A stretch of DNA of 40,951 nucleotides from CAYQMF01 sp964418595 (GTDB taxonomy: Bacteria > Planctomycetota > UBA1135 > UBA2386): assembly GCA_964418595.1 (NCBI GenBank), contig CAYQMF010000052.1, forward strand, positions 1 through 40,951, written 5' to 3'. Below the pieces are notes generated by a model. That model was not told where the DNA came from and searched no databases. It worked only from the letters and a program-made list of their open reading frames with translations. A program made the translations under genes and the position numbers. The first letter of the stretch is position 1. Each line of letters begins with the position of its first letter. Positions 7,375 through 16,135 of this stretch are shown here, piece by piece.

Positions 7375-9078
7375 ATGCACGCACCGGCCCACGGGTTCAC
7401 GTTCGTCCTGGCTTCCCTGTTCGCGGGTCCGATCGTCGCCCAGGTCGACCCCGACCTCGCAGCGCGGATCCAGAGCCAGGGCCTCGAGCACAGCGGGGTG
7501 ATGTCCTTCCAGGACCAGCTCTGCCACGAGATCGGCCACCGCCTCACCGGCTCCGACGGCATGACCCGCGGGGCGGAGTGGGCGCGCGCGCACTTCGCCG
7601 CGATGGGCCTCGATGCGAAGCTCGAGGTGTGGGACGAGTGGAAGCTCGCGTGGAACCGCGAGCAGTGGATGGGACGCATCCTCACGCCGGAGCCGATCGA
7701 ACTGCAGGTGGCCACGCCGGCGTGGACGGCGGGGACGCAGGGGCAGCCGAAGGGCCGGATCGTGGCGATGCCGAAGGACGACGCGGCCGCCAAGGCGCTG
7801 GTGCAGGGCGAGGGCGGCGTGTGGCTGTGGGGGCCGCGCCCGAGTGAGCGCTCGAATGCGTGGAGCCGCCTGCAGCCGTTGCTCGAGCAGGGGCGCCTGC
7901 TCGGCACGGTGCAGTCGGCGAAGTCGACGGGGCTCACCGACCAACGGTACGAGAACCAGATCCGTGTCTTCGGCGACCACAACGTGGCGAAGGCGAGCTA
8001 CGCGTCGCGCCCCACGATCCCGCACATCATCGTGCGCGACGATCAGGCGGCGCGGATCGAGGCGCTGCTCGCCAAGGGCGAGGTGACCGCGCAGTTCGAG
8101 ATCCGCAACCGCTTCCGCGATGCGCCCATCGCGATCCCCAACGTCGTCGCCGACCTCGTGGGCAGCGAGAAGCCCGACGAGATGGTGATCGTGTGTGCGC
8201 ACCTCGACTCGTGGCATCAGGCGGCGGGCGCCACCGACAACGGGACCGGGGTGTGCAGCACGCTCGAGGCTGCGCGCATCCTCACCGCGGTCGGAGCCAG
8301 GCCGCGGCGCACGATCCGCTTCTGCCTGTGGACCGGCGAGGAGCAGGGCCTGCTCGGCTCGCAGCGCTACGTGGTGATGCATCGCGCCGCGATGGACAAG
8401 GTCTCGGCCGTGTTCAACCACGACTCCGGCACCAACTGGGCGCACACGCTCACCGTCGCGGACTCGATGCTCGCGGACTTCCGGACCGCGTTCGCGCCGG
8501 TGCTGCAGATGAAGTCGCCGCAGGCCGGGCACGACGGCCCGGTGTTCGTGCTGCGCGGGCAGCCGCGGATGGCCGGTGGGGGCGGCGGCAGCGACCATGC
8601 CTCGTTCCTGGCCGCGGGCGTGCCCGCCTGGCCCTGGGGCCTGAAGGGCGAGAGCCAGTACGGCTACGGCTGGCACAGCCAGTGGGACACCTACGACATC
8701 GTGATCCCCGCCTACCAGGCGCACAACGCGACGGTGTTCGCGCTCGCCGCGCTCGGGACTGCGAACCTGTCGGGGCTGCTCTCGCGCGAGGGGATGGGCC
8801 GCGCGCAGCCGGCGCAGGATGCGAGGGTGATCGTCGAGGGCCGGCTCGGGCTGGAGCTGACCGACATGAGGGTGACGGCCGTCGCGAAGGATGGCTTCGC
8901 GGCGCGCGCCGGCGTGCAGGTCGGCGACGTGGTGGAGGAGGTCGACGGCAAGCCGGTGGGCAGCACGGTGGAGCTGTGGCGCGTCGTGCGCGGCAAGGGT
9001 GAGAGCGACGACCTGACCCTGACCGTCGTGCGCGGCGGCAAGAGCGTGGGGCTGATGGCGAGCCTGAAGGCGAAGTAG
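7375..9078 (+). CDS. Secreted M28-family metallopeptidase with C-terminal PDZ domain
   Basis: A 567-residue zinc-dependent exopeptidase. The N-terminus (HGFTFVLASLFAGPIVAQ) is a plausible signal peptide cleaved after about residue 23. The M28 metal-site residues are in order: His276 and Asp278 (AHLDSW), Asp288 (ATDNGTG), Glu322 and Glu323 (WTGEEQG), Asp350 (NHDSG) and His408 (SDHASF). A protease-associated-like insertion lies between residues 100 and 250. Residues 490-567 form a PDZ-like domain (DGFAARAGVQVGDVVEEVDGK). The protein is expected to remove N-terminal residues from peptides outside the cytoplasm. The frame is open upstream to a GTG at 7201, which would add 58 residues encoded partly by the TC repeat; the ATG at 7375 is preferred because it directly precedes the signal peptide. 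It converges on the kinase gene with only 6 bp between stops. Confidence 0.9.
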   Translation: MHAPAHGFTFVLASLFAGPIVAQVDPDLAARIQSQGLEHSGVMSFQDQLCHEIGHRLTGSDGMTRGAEWARAHFAAMGLDAKLEVWDEWKLAWNREQWMGRILTPEPIELQVATPAWTAGTQGQPKGRIVAMPKDDAAAKALVQGEGGVWLWGPRPSERSNAWSRLQPLLEQGRLLGTVQSAKSTGLTDQRYENQIRVFGDHNVAKASYASRPTIPHIIVRDDQAARIEALLAKGEVTAQFEIRNRFRDAPIAIPNVVADLVGSEKPDEMVIVCAHLDSWHQAAGATDNGTGVCSTLEAARILTAVGARPRRTIRFCLWTGEEQGLLGSQRYVVMHRAAMDKVSAVFNHDSGTNWAHTLTVADSMLADFRTAFAPVLQMKSPQAGHDGPVFVLRGQPRMAGGGGGSDHASFLAAGVPAWPWGLKGESQYGYGWHSQWDTYDIVIPAYQAHNATVFALAALGTANLSGLLSREGMGRAQPAQDARVIVEGRLGLELTDMRVTAVAKDGFAARAGVQVGDVVEEVDGKPVGSTVELWRVVRGKGESDDLTLTVVRGGKSVGLMASLKAK

Positions 9079-9084
9079 CGCCGG

Positions 9085-11832
9085 TTACTTCCCGCACGCC
9101 TCCCGCAGGCGCTCGATCAGCCGCGGCAGCTCCTCCGGCGTCGCCAGGGCCTGGCCCTCGAGCATCGCTGGCACGAAAGCGTGCAGCGTCGCGAGGTGGG
9201 CGGCGAGGGCCTCCTGATCGAGGCGGTCGCCGTGCGCGCGCAGCCCGTGCGGCAGGATGTCGAGGAGCGTAGGGGCGTCGCCGGCGATGCCGGCGAACAC
9301 GGTCAGTTCCGCGAGGTCGAGCGCGGTGGGTGGCGAGGTCGCGAGCGCGCGGGCGACGGTGGCGCGGAACCACGCCGCGACCTCGGCGCGCTGGGCGAGG
9401 GCGGGGTCCTTGGCGAGGTGATCCGACGCGAGCGCGAGCTGGATGCCGGCGCCGATGCGATCGAGGGGCAGGCGCGTGCCGAACGCGACGTCGACGAGGG
9501 ACGGCTGCTGCTCGGCGCGCGCGAAGTCGGCGATGGCGGCGTCGATGTTGCCGCCCGAGAAGCGCAGCCAGCCGCGGATCACGAAGGCCGCGCGGTCCGG
9601 GAAGGCGTCGGGCAGCTCCTCGAGCACGGTGCCGGCCGTCTGCGCGAGTGCGCGCCGCAGGCCGGCGGGCCCTTCCTTCAGGACGATGCCGAGGAACCCG
9701 GTCGCGTCCGGCACCCGGCGCGCGATGGCGGGGTGCATCGGCATGACGAAGCCACGCTGTCGCAAGACCACGATCGCGCCGCCGATCTGGACCGCGCGCA
9801 GCGCGAACTCTTCCGCCAACGCCGCGAGCCCGGCGTCGACGACCACGAACGACCAGTCGATCGTCGCGGCCCGAGCGCGCAGCTTGCCGAGCGCCCCATG
9901 GATCGTGGTGATCGGGCCACGCATCGGCGACCCGCTCAGGTCATGGAAGAGCGACGCGGGGTCCGTGCCGGTGACCTGCGTGCCGAGGTAGCGCAGGACG
10001 ATGGCCGTGGGATCGTCGGGGTACTGCGTGGCGAAGCGGGTGAGGGCATCGCGCAGCGTGTTCCAGTCGTACGTGAGCGCGAGCAGGGAACAGTGCAGGC
10101 CGAGGGCGGCGCGGTGGGTCTTGTCGAAGGCGAGGGCGCGCTCGACCGCGGCGCGCGCCTGCGCCAGATCGGGCGCCAGCATCGCGGTGGCGTACTCCCG
10201 GTCGGCGGGTGGCAGGAGCGTGGTTTCGAGCGCCCGGCGGATCAGGTCGAGGCCGGCGCTGGGGTCGGTGCCGTTGCTGGCGCGCAGGTCGCCCTCCAGC
10301 AGCCAGAGGCGGGCCTGTTCCTCGGGCGTCGGCGAACTCGCGCCCAGCTCCGCGAGCAGATCGGCGAACTCGGCCACCTCGTCGAGCCCGCGCAGCGCGG
10401 CGAGCTGCCGCAGCCCGACGTCGACCCGGCCGGGGTGGCCGTGGCGCAGGGCGTCGGCGTACGCGTCGAGCGCCTCGTCCCACGCGCCACGCTCGGCGGC
10501 GAGCTTCCCGACGCTGAAGGCGAGCTCCGCGGCGCGCGTCCGCGCCGTGCGCAGGGCTTCGTTCGTCCTGCCTTGCTCCGCTTCTACGTCGACGCGGCGC
10601 CGCATCTCGACGATCGCCCACGTGCTCGGGATCCCGACCATCGCCAGCCCCGCGAACGCGATCGCCGCTGCCGCGGCCGGTCGCCGGCGCATCCAGCGCG
10701 CCGCGCGGCCCAGCACTCCGAGCGGCTGCACCGACAGCGGCCGGTGGTCGAGGAATGCGCGCAGATCCGCGGCCAGTGCCGCCGCGGACGGATAACGGCG
10801 CGCGGGGTCCTTCTCCAGGCACCGCAAGCACACCGCGGTGAGCGCACGCGACACGTCGCCGTCGATCGCCCGCGGCGGGGTCGGCTCCTCTTGCAGGATC
10901 CCCGCGATCATCTCCGGCACGGTGCCGGGGAACGGCAGGGTGAGCGTCAGCAGCTCATAGAGCACGACGCCCAGCGCCCACACGTCGGTCGCGGCCGAGA
11001 CCGCGTGCCCGCTGCCGAGTTGCTCCGGCGCCATCGCGTGCGGTGTGCCGACCGCGTCGCCGTGCGTGAGCGTGGCCTCGGCCTCGAGGCGGGCCAGCCC
11101 GAAGTCGAGGAGCACGGGGGAGCCGTCGAAGCGCAGCATCACGTTGGCCGGCTTGACGTCGCGATGCACGACGCCGTGTGCGTGCGCGTGCGCGAGGGCG
11201 TCGGCGATCGGCGCGAGCAGGCGGGCGACGATCTCGGCGTGGCGCGCCGGCCACAACTGTTGCGCCGCCGGCGTCGGCGCGCTGGCGAAGAGGGCCGCAT
11301 GCCAGTGCTGGCCGGTGAGCGCGCTGGCGGGACAACCCTGCGCGCGCAGTCGCTGCAGCAGCACGTGCAGCGTCACGCCCGCCACATGGTCCATCGTGAA
11401 GAACGGCTGGTTCTTGCTGTCGCCGATCACGTGGATCGGGCAGATGTGCGGGTGGCGCAGCAGGGCGGCGGCGCGGGCTTCGCGCAGGAAGCGCGCGACG
11501 CGGACTGCGTCGCGGTTGAACGGCGGCGGCAGGGTCTTCAACGCGACCGTGCGCCCCAGGCGCTGGTCGCGGGCGAGGTACACGACGCCCATCCCGCCCT
11601 TGCCGAGCCTGCCCAGCAGGTCGTGGCCGGGGAACTCGGTGTCCTCCGGCTCCGGCGGTTGCACGTGCCGTAGCGTGTCGAGCCAGCCGAGGATCGTGTG
11701 CGCGTGTTCCGGGCATGCCTCGGCCATGGCGCGGAGCACCGGCTCCGCCGCGGCGAGGCCGAGGTCGACGGCGGCGAGGATCTGTTCTTCGAGGTCGGAG
11801 GGGACGGCGGCGTGCGCGAAGACGGTGTCCAT
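9085..11832 (-). CDS. PknB-type Ser/Thr protein kinase with transmembrane segment and helical repeat tail
   Basis: A 915-residue Hanks-type kinase. An acidic N-terminal helical segment (residues 1-60) precedes the kinase domain: Gly-rich loop LGKGGMGVVY (76-85), Lys99 in VALKTL, catalytic HRDVKPAN (223-230), DFG at 243-245, APE at 268-270. All catalytic residues are present. A roughly 30-residue insertion precedes the catalytic loop. One transmembrane helix (residues about 385-408) separates the cytoplasmic kinase from a roughly 500-residue, Ala/Leu-rich, TPR-like helical region that would lie outside the cytoplasm (for example GAWDEALDAYADALRHG). The start is ATG 11832. The gene follows the glycosyltransferase cluster on the same strand after 39 bp, so it may be cotranscribed with surface-glycan genes. 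The ligand and targets are unknown. Confidence 0.92.
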   Translation of the reverse strand: MDTVFAHAAVPSDLEEQILAAVDLGLAAAEPVLRAMAEACPEHAHTILGWLDTLRHVQPPEPEDTEFPGHDLLGRLGKGGMGVVYLARDQRLGRTVALKTLPPPFNRDAVRVARFLREARAAALLRHPHICPIHVIGDSKNQPFFTMDHVAGVTLHVLLQRLRAQGCPASALTGQHWHAALFASAPTPAAQQLWPARHAEIVARLLAPIADALAHAHAHGVVHRDVKPANVMLRFDGSPVLLDFGLARLEAEATLTHGDAVGTPHAMAPEQLGSGHAVSAATDVWALGVVLYELLTLTLPFPGTVPEMIAGILQEEPTPPRAIDGDVSRALTAVCLRCLEKDPARRYPSAAALAADLRAFLDHRPLSVQPLGVLGRAARWMRRRPAAAAAIAFAGLAMVGIPSTWAIVEMRRRVDVEAEQGRTNEALRTARTRAAELAFSVGKLAAERGAWDEALDAYADALRHGHPGRVDVGLRQLAALRGLDEVAEFADLLAELGASSPTPEEQARLWLLEGDLRASNGTDPSAGLDLIRRALETTLLPPADREYATAMLAPDLAQARAAVERALAFDKTHRAALGLHCSLLALTYDWNTLRDALTRFATQYPDDPTAIVLRYLGTQVTGTDPASLFHDLSGSPMRGPITTIHGALGKLRARAATIDWSFVVVDAGLAALAEEFALRAVQIGGAIVVLRQRGFVMPMHPAIARRVPDATGFLGIVLKEGPAGLRRALAQTAGTVLEELPDAFPDRAAFVIRGWLRFSGGNIDAAIADFARAEQQPSLVDVAFGTRLPLDRIGAGIQLALASDHLAKDPALAQRAEVAAWFRATVARALATSPPTALDLAELTVFAGIAGDAPTLLDILPHGLRAHGDRLDQEALAAHLATLHAFVPAMLEGQALATPEELPRLIERLREACGK

Positions 11833-11871
11833 GGCGGCGTGGCGTGCGGTGAGCGGTCCGCCGCCGGGCCG

Positions 11872-12384
11872 TCAGCGACGAAGCGCGCGCGCGAGGATCA
11901 CGAACCATCCGAGCGCGCGCCCCACCGTAGCGCGTGCCGCGGCGAGGAGCGCGGCCATCGGCCACGGAATCGGCGGCGGCATCCCGAAGCTGGCGTGCTC
12001 GGCGTGCTTGGCCCGATGGAAGAGGTGCGCCGCGACGGTGGTGGGCCGCACCGGCACGAGCGTGCGGCCGGTGTGCGCGACGCGCGCACGCACGCGCGCC
12101 AGCAGGAAGGCGACCTTCGCCGGCCAGTGGTTGAACGCCCCGGTCCACGCGACCACGCCGTGGTCGAAGCGCCGCGCGCGCAGTGCGCGCAGGAACGCCA
12201 GCGTGCCGCGTTGCGGCTTGTCGTGCAGGACCTCGATCCCGGCCAGCAGGTCGGCGAGCGCGGCCTCCTGGCTCTGGCGCAGCAGGACCGTGAGCCGGGC
12301 GGTGGACCAGCGCGCGCGCACGTCGGCGAGGATCGGGCGCGCGTCCGCTGCCGGCGCCGACAACACGACGAGGACCTCGGTCAC
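11872..12384 (-). CDS. Small GT-B-like (GT9-like N-terminal half) protein, function unknown
   Basis: A 170-residue protein that starts with a Rossmann-like strand-helix unit (TEVLVVLSAPAADARPILAD), then TARLTVLLRQSQEAALADLL and FLRALRARRFDHGVVAWTG. This layout recalls the N-terminal half of heptosyltransferase-like GT9 proteins, but the usual nucleotide-sugar-binding C-terminal half is missing, so it may be a truncated or accessory protein. The C-terminus is hydrophobic and basic (MAALLAAARATVGRALGWFVILARALRR region), suggesting membrane association. The GTG start at 12382-12384 overlaps the stop of the GT2-GT4 gene (GTGA), which supports both the start and a shared role. I do not recognise a characterised homologue. 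Confidence 0.6.
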   Translation of the reverse strand: MTEVLVVLSAPAADARPILADVRARWSTARLTVLLRQSQEAALADLLAGIEVLHDKPQRGTLAFLRALRARRFDHGVVAWTGAFNHWPAKVAFLLARVRARVAHTGRTLVPVRPTTVAAHLFHRAKHAEHASFGMPPPIPWPMAALLAAARATVGRALGWFVILARALRR

Positions 12385-14705
12385 GGCGCGGCTCCCATGG
12401 CCACCTGCCGGTACAGCTCCTCGTAGCGCGCGACCATCCGCGCCGCGTCGTGCCGGCTGCTGACGAGGGCGCGTGCCGCGGCACCCAGGCGGGCGCGCAG
12501 CGACGCATCGGTCAGCACCTGCACACAGGCGTCGGCAAACGCCGCGTCGTCTTCGGCCTGCAGCCAGTGCACGCCGGCCTGGCCGGCGATGCCCGCGAAC
12601 GACAGCGCCGTGCCCACGATCGGCTTGCCCCACGCCAGCGCCTCGAGCACCTTGCTGCGCATGCCGCCGCCGTCGGTGAGCGGGGTCACGAAGCAGCCGG
12701 CCTCGGCCACGCACGCGCCCAGATCGGCGACGAACCCGGCGACCTCGACACCCGGAAGCTCGCGCAGATCAGCGAGGTGGCCGTCGGGATCGGCGCCCAC
12801 CAGCACGGCGCGCGCCGCCGGCACGCGGGCGCGCACGCGCGGCAGGATCGCGCGCGCCAGCCGCCGCGCCGCGGTGAAATTGGGGGGGTGGCGATAGGAG
12901 CCGACGAACAGGAGCGTCGGCGCCGTGCTCGGCGGGGCGGCCGGGTAGTGCGCGGTGTCGATCCCGTTCTCGATCACGACCGGCGCGATCGAGGAGTGCG
13001 CGTCGCGCAGGACCTCGGCGTCGGCGTCGGTCATGCAGACCACGGCCCGGTACTGGCGCAGCATCCTCCGCTCGAAGTGCAGCGCGCGGCGGCGCGCGAG
13101 CCCGCCGCCGACCCAGGCTGCGGTCGTGAGGGGTTCGTGCACGACGTGCACCGCCGCGATCCCGTCGAGGAGCCCGTCGAGGGCGTACGCCATCTCCACG
13201 TAGTCGACCTGCACCACGTCGAAGCGCTCCGTCGCCAGCAGCTCGGCGAGGCGCGCGCGGATCGCGGCGTCGCTGTAGTCGCGCCGCAGGCGCGGCGGGT
13301 CCTGGCACCAGAAGTCGACGCGCGCCGGTTCCGCCGAGAGCGGCATGGTCTCGAGGCGCGCGACGTGCGGGCGCAGGGCCTCGGCACGCGCCGCGAGGTC
13401 GGGCGTGTCGAGCAGCGCGAAGACGGAGACGTGGTGTGCGCGCCCGAGGCGCGCGAGCAGTTCGAACTGCACCCACGAGCCGTCGGCGTCGCGGCGCGGC
13501 AGGCGTGCGAGCAGGCAGAGGATGCGCAGGCGACCTGGGCCTTCCTCGCGCACCGGCGCACCCAGCGCGCGCGCGACGCGGTGCCGGCTGTGTGCGAGCG
13601 CGAGGCAAGCCGCGTCGCTGCGGCGCGCGCTGCGCTGCGTCGCGATCCGGGCGAGCAGCGCCTGGGGCAGCCGGCCGAGCGCAGTGGCGAGGGCCAGGGC
13701 TTCGGCCACGGCGGCGCGGCTCGCGCGCGCGGCGCCTTCTCGCAGCACCATGCGCGTCACGGTCAGCGGCAGTGCGAGCGTCATCGCCGCGGTCCGGCCG
13801 ACGCCCGTGAAGCTCCGCCATGCGAACAGGTGCGCGTTGCGCCGCTGGATGCGCAACAAGCGCATGGCCGGCACGCGCGACGACGACGCGCGATGCGCGT
13901 GCACGACGCGGGCGCGCGGCTCGAGGAGCACGAACCAGCCGCGCCGCCAGGCCTGCCAGGAGAGGCTCGCGTCCTCGAAGTAGTACGGCGCGAACAACCG
14001 CTCGAACCCGCCCAGCGCCACCAGTGCCCGCCGGTCGATCGCGGCAGAACCACCGCCGGCCCACAGGCACGGCCACAGGCCGGCGTCGTCGGGGATCGGG
14101 CGGTGGGCGAGCTTGAACATCCCGAGCGACCAGGCGCCCGCGGTGCGGCCGGTCTCGATGCCGCGCTTCGATTGGTCTTCCATCTCGATGGCGGCGCTCA
14201 CGGCGAAGGCCTGGGGATGCTGGGCAAGCGCGTCGAGGAGCGGCCGCAGGAAGTCGTCGGCCACCACCATGTCGTTGTTGAGCACGATGACCACGTCGTG
14301 GCGCGCCGCGCCCAGCGCCTGGTCGTAGCCGTCGACGAAGCCCAGGTTGGTGGCGTGCTGGACGATCTCGACCTCCGGAAAGTGTGCGCGCACGAAGGCC
14401 ACGGAGTCGTCGGTGCTGCCGTTGTCGATGACCACCACCTGGTGCGCGGCGCCATCCTTCGCGACCGCGGCGCGCAGCGACGGCAGCAGGCGCGCGAGCA
14501 GCGCCTTCCCGTTCCAGTTGAGCACCATGATGCTCGCCGCCCTGGTGTCGCGCGGCAGCAGGTCGCGCGCGGGACGCCGCGGCAGGGCACACGCCACGAG
14601 ATCGGCGAGCCAGAGCAGCGCGAGCGCCACCACGCCGACGGGGAAGGCGAGCAGGGCGACCAGTGCGGCGACGAACAGCCCGCCGAGCGCGGCGAGGGCC
14701 TTCAC
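12381..14705 (-). CDS. GT2-GT4 fusion glycosyltransferase
   Basis: A 774-residue bifunctional-looking protein. Residues 2-40 contain one or two hydrophobic segments (membrane anchor). Residues 57-300 are a GT-A fold family 2 glycosyltransferase: VLNWNG (61-66), DNGSTDD (94-100), and NND at 143-145 in the DxD position, with WAGGGSAAIDRRAL and YYFEDASLSWQAWRRG further on, a pattern typical of rhamnosyltransferase-like GT2 enzymes. A linker (300-390) joins a GT-B fold family 4 enzyme from residue 392 (RLRILCLLARLP), with VVCMTDADAEVL, IENGIDTAHYP, LLFVGSYRHPPNF and DGGGMRSKVLEALAWGKPIV. The start GTG 14705 is preceded by an AAGG-containing ribosome site, one of very few visible in the window, and lies 10 bp after the GT4 gene. 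The two activities probably add successive sugars to a cell-surface glycan; donors are unknown. Confidence 0.88.
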   Translation of the reverse strand: MKALAALGGLFVAALVALLAFPVGVVALALLWLADLVACALPRRPARDLLPRDTRAASIMVLNWNGKALLARLLPSLRAAVAKDGAAHQVVVIDNGSTDDSVAFVRAHFPEVEIVQHATNLGFVDGYDQALGAARHDVVIVLNNDMVVADDFLRPLLDALAQHPQAFAVSAAIEMEDQSKRGIETGRTAGAWSLGMFKLAHRPIPDDAGLWPCLWAGGGSAAIDRRALVALGGFERLFAPYYFEDASLSWQAWRRGWFVLLEPRARVVHAHRASSSRVPAMRLLRIQRRNAHLFAWRSFTGVGRTAAMTLALPLTVTRMVLREGAARASRAAVAEALALATALGRLPQALLARIATQRSARRSDAACLALAHSRHRVARALGAPVREEGPGRLRILCLLARLPRRDADGSWVQFELLARLGRAHHVSVFALLDTPDLAARAEALRPHVARLETMPLSAEPARVDFWCQDPPRLRRDYSDAAIRARLAELLATERFDVVQVDYVEMAYALDGLLDGIAAVHVVHEPLTTAAWVGGGLARRRALHFERRMLRQYRAVVCMTDADAEVLRDAHSSIAPVVIENGIDTAHYPAAPPSTAPTLLFVGSYRHPPNFTAARRLARAILPRVRARVPAARAVLVGADPDGHLADLRELPGVEVAGFVADLGACVAEAGCFVTPLTDGGGMRSKVLEALAWGKPIVGTALSFAGIAGQAGVHWLQAEDDAAFADACVQVLTDASLRARLGAAARALVSSRHDAARMVARYEELYRQVAMGAAP

Positions 14706-14715
14706 GGCGTGCCCT

Positions 14716-15918
14716 TCACGTCGTCGTCCGCGCGGTGACGAGGCCCGCGAGCCGATCGAGTTGGGCGAGCGCCACGCGCTCCGGCGACAGGCTGGCCTCC
14801 GCCCAGGTGCGGCCCGCGCGGCCGGCCGCGGCGGCGATCGCGGGTTCGCGCAGCCAGCGTAGGGTCTGCGTGGCCAGGTCCGCGGGCGTCTCGGCGCGCG
14901 CCACCGCCGCGTCGGGGGCACCGAGCCCGGACAGCGCTCGGGTGTTGGCGACGACGGGAAGACCATGGGCCAGCGCCGTGAGGACCTTCACGCGGCTGCC
15001 GTCGCCGGAGAGCACCGGCGCGAGCATGCAGCGCGCGTCGGCCATCGCGGCCGCGAGGTCCGGGACGTAGCCCAGGTAGCGGACGCCGGCACCGCGATCC
15101 AAGGCGCGCACCCGCTGCGGTGCGCGCGGTCCCACCAGGCACAGCTCGGCGGTGGCCATCGTCGCGTGTACGCGCGGCCAGACCTGTTCGGCGATGTAGA
15201 CCGCGGCCTCCGTGTTCGGGTGGTGGGCGAAGTCGCCGACGAACAGCACGCGGGGCGGTGTCGCCACGACCGGCAGCGGCGCCGGCGGCACGTCGACCAG
15301 GACCGGGCGCACCGCGATGTCGCGGTGCAGGATGGCGGCCAGCGCGGGCGCATCCTCCGGGTTCACGACCTGCAGCAGGTCGGCGTGGGGGTAGTAGCGG
15401 CGCACGTAGCCACGCCAGAGGCGCGCGTCGCGCTCGCGCCCGAGCGGACCGCCGAACACGCCCGCCGGCGCGTGACCACCGCGCTCGTGGTCGGTGAGCA
15501 CGGTAGGGCAGGCGCGCCCGAAGGCCGGGAGGTACTGCGCGAGCACCGCGAACTCGAAGAGCGCCACCTCCGGCCGCTGTGCCTCCGCCATCGCATGCAG
15601 CGCCGCCGCGAAGTCGGGCCGCCACATCTTGGCGGCGAACAACGGCAGCCCGCGCACCCCCCAGTGCCACATCAGCCGCGCCCGCTCGCCGGCCCGGGCG
15701 AGGCGCGTCCGGTCCTGCTGCCGCCGCACCGGGATGGCCGTAGCGGCCTTCAACCAGGGCATCTCGCGGAGGAGGGGCTGCTCGCCGTCCCGGCACATGG
15801 TGACCAGGCTCACCTCCGCGCGGGTCCCGAGCGCCGCGAACAGCGCCGCCAGGTACACGCCCCCGCCGTGATCCGCGGACGGATGCGGCAGGAAGGGAGT
15901 CGCGACCAGGATGCGCAA
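14716..15918 (-). CDS. GT4-family glycosyltransferase
   Basis: A 400-residue GT-B enzyme. The N-terminal domain begins RILVATPFLPHPSADHGGG, the usual acceptor-side Gly-rich loop. The C-terminal donor domain contains RVLFVGDFAHHPNTEAA, GVRYLGYVPDLAAAMADA and GDGSRVKVLTALAHGLPVVAN, where the EX7E-type motif is degenerate. Strong similarity in layout to the C-terminal half of the next gene suggests a common origin. The start is a TTG at 15916-15918, which places the first beta-strand at the N-terminus; no upstream ATG or GTG is better placed. It is the first gene of a leftward cluster and faces the HEAT-repeat gene across a 322-bp regulatory region. Confidence 0.85.
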   Translation of the reverse strand: MRILVATPFLPHPSADHGGGVYLAALFAALGTRAEVSLVTMCRDGEQPLLREMPWLKAATAIPVRRQQDRTRLARAGERARLMWHWGVRGLPLFAAKMWRPDFAAALHAMAEAQRPEVALFEFAVLAQYLPAFGRACPTVLTDHERGGHAPAGVFGGPLGRERDARLWRGYVRRYYPHADLLQVVNPEDAPALAAILHRDIAVRPVLVDVPPAPLPVVATPPRVLFVGDFAHHPNTEAAVYIAEQVWPRVHATMATAELCLVGPRAPQRVRALDRGAGVRYLGYVPDLAAAMADARCMLAPVLSGDGSRVKVLTALAHGLPVVANTRALSGLGAPDAAVARAETPADLATQTLRWLREPAIAAAAGRAGRTWAEASLSPERVALAQLDRLAGLVTARTTT

Positions 15919-16027
15919 AGTCGGCGGCAGGCTACGGTGCGGCGTGTGGCGTTTCCATGACCCCAGCCGTTGGGGCGTCCAAAGTCAGGGGGCCGTGTCA
16001 GGGATCCTTCGACCGCGCGGGCGTGTT

Positions 16028-16060
16028 GCCTCAACTGTCTTCCGCAGAGTCAGTTGAGGC
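16028..16060. promoter_or_regulatory. Perfect 10-bp inverted repeat, candidate operator
   Basis: GCCTCAACTG (16028-16037) and its exact complement CAGTTGAGGC (16051-16060) are separated by 13 bases. Arm centres are 23 bp apart, about two helical turns, as expected for a dimeric regulator bound to one face of the DNA. No T-run follows on either strand, which argues against a terminator. Confidence 0.55.
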
Positions 16061-16067
16061 CGGGTAC

Positions 16068-16085
16068 CAACACTTTTCAACACTT
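16068..16085. promoter_or_regulatory. Two CAACACTT direct repeats, 10 bp apart
   Basis: CAACACTT occurs at 16068-16075 and 16078-16085, one helical turn apart and about 22 bp upstream of the -35 element of the HEAT-gene promoter. The placement suits an activator or response-regulator site. Confidence 0.5.
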
Positions 16086-16107
16086 GTGGAAGGTCCTGAG
16101 GCGGGTG

Positions 16108-16135
16108 TGGACAGCAGCACACTTTGTGCCATAAT
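16108..16135 (+). promoter_or_regulatory. Sigma70-type promoter with extended -10
   Basis: TGGACA (16108-16113, five of six to TTGACA) and CATAAT (16130-16135, five of six to TATAAT) are separated by 16 bp, and TGC directly precedes the -10. The predicted transcript starts near 16142 and has a leader of about 100 bases before the HEAT-gene ATG. Confidence 0.65.

Noticed and set aside
16028..16060. Reading the 10-bp dyad as a transcription terminator
   Set aside because: Both flanking genes point away from it and no T-run follows either arm.
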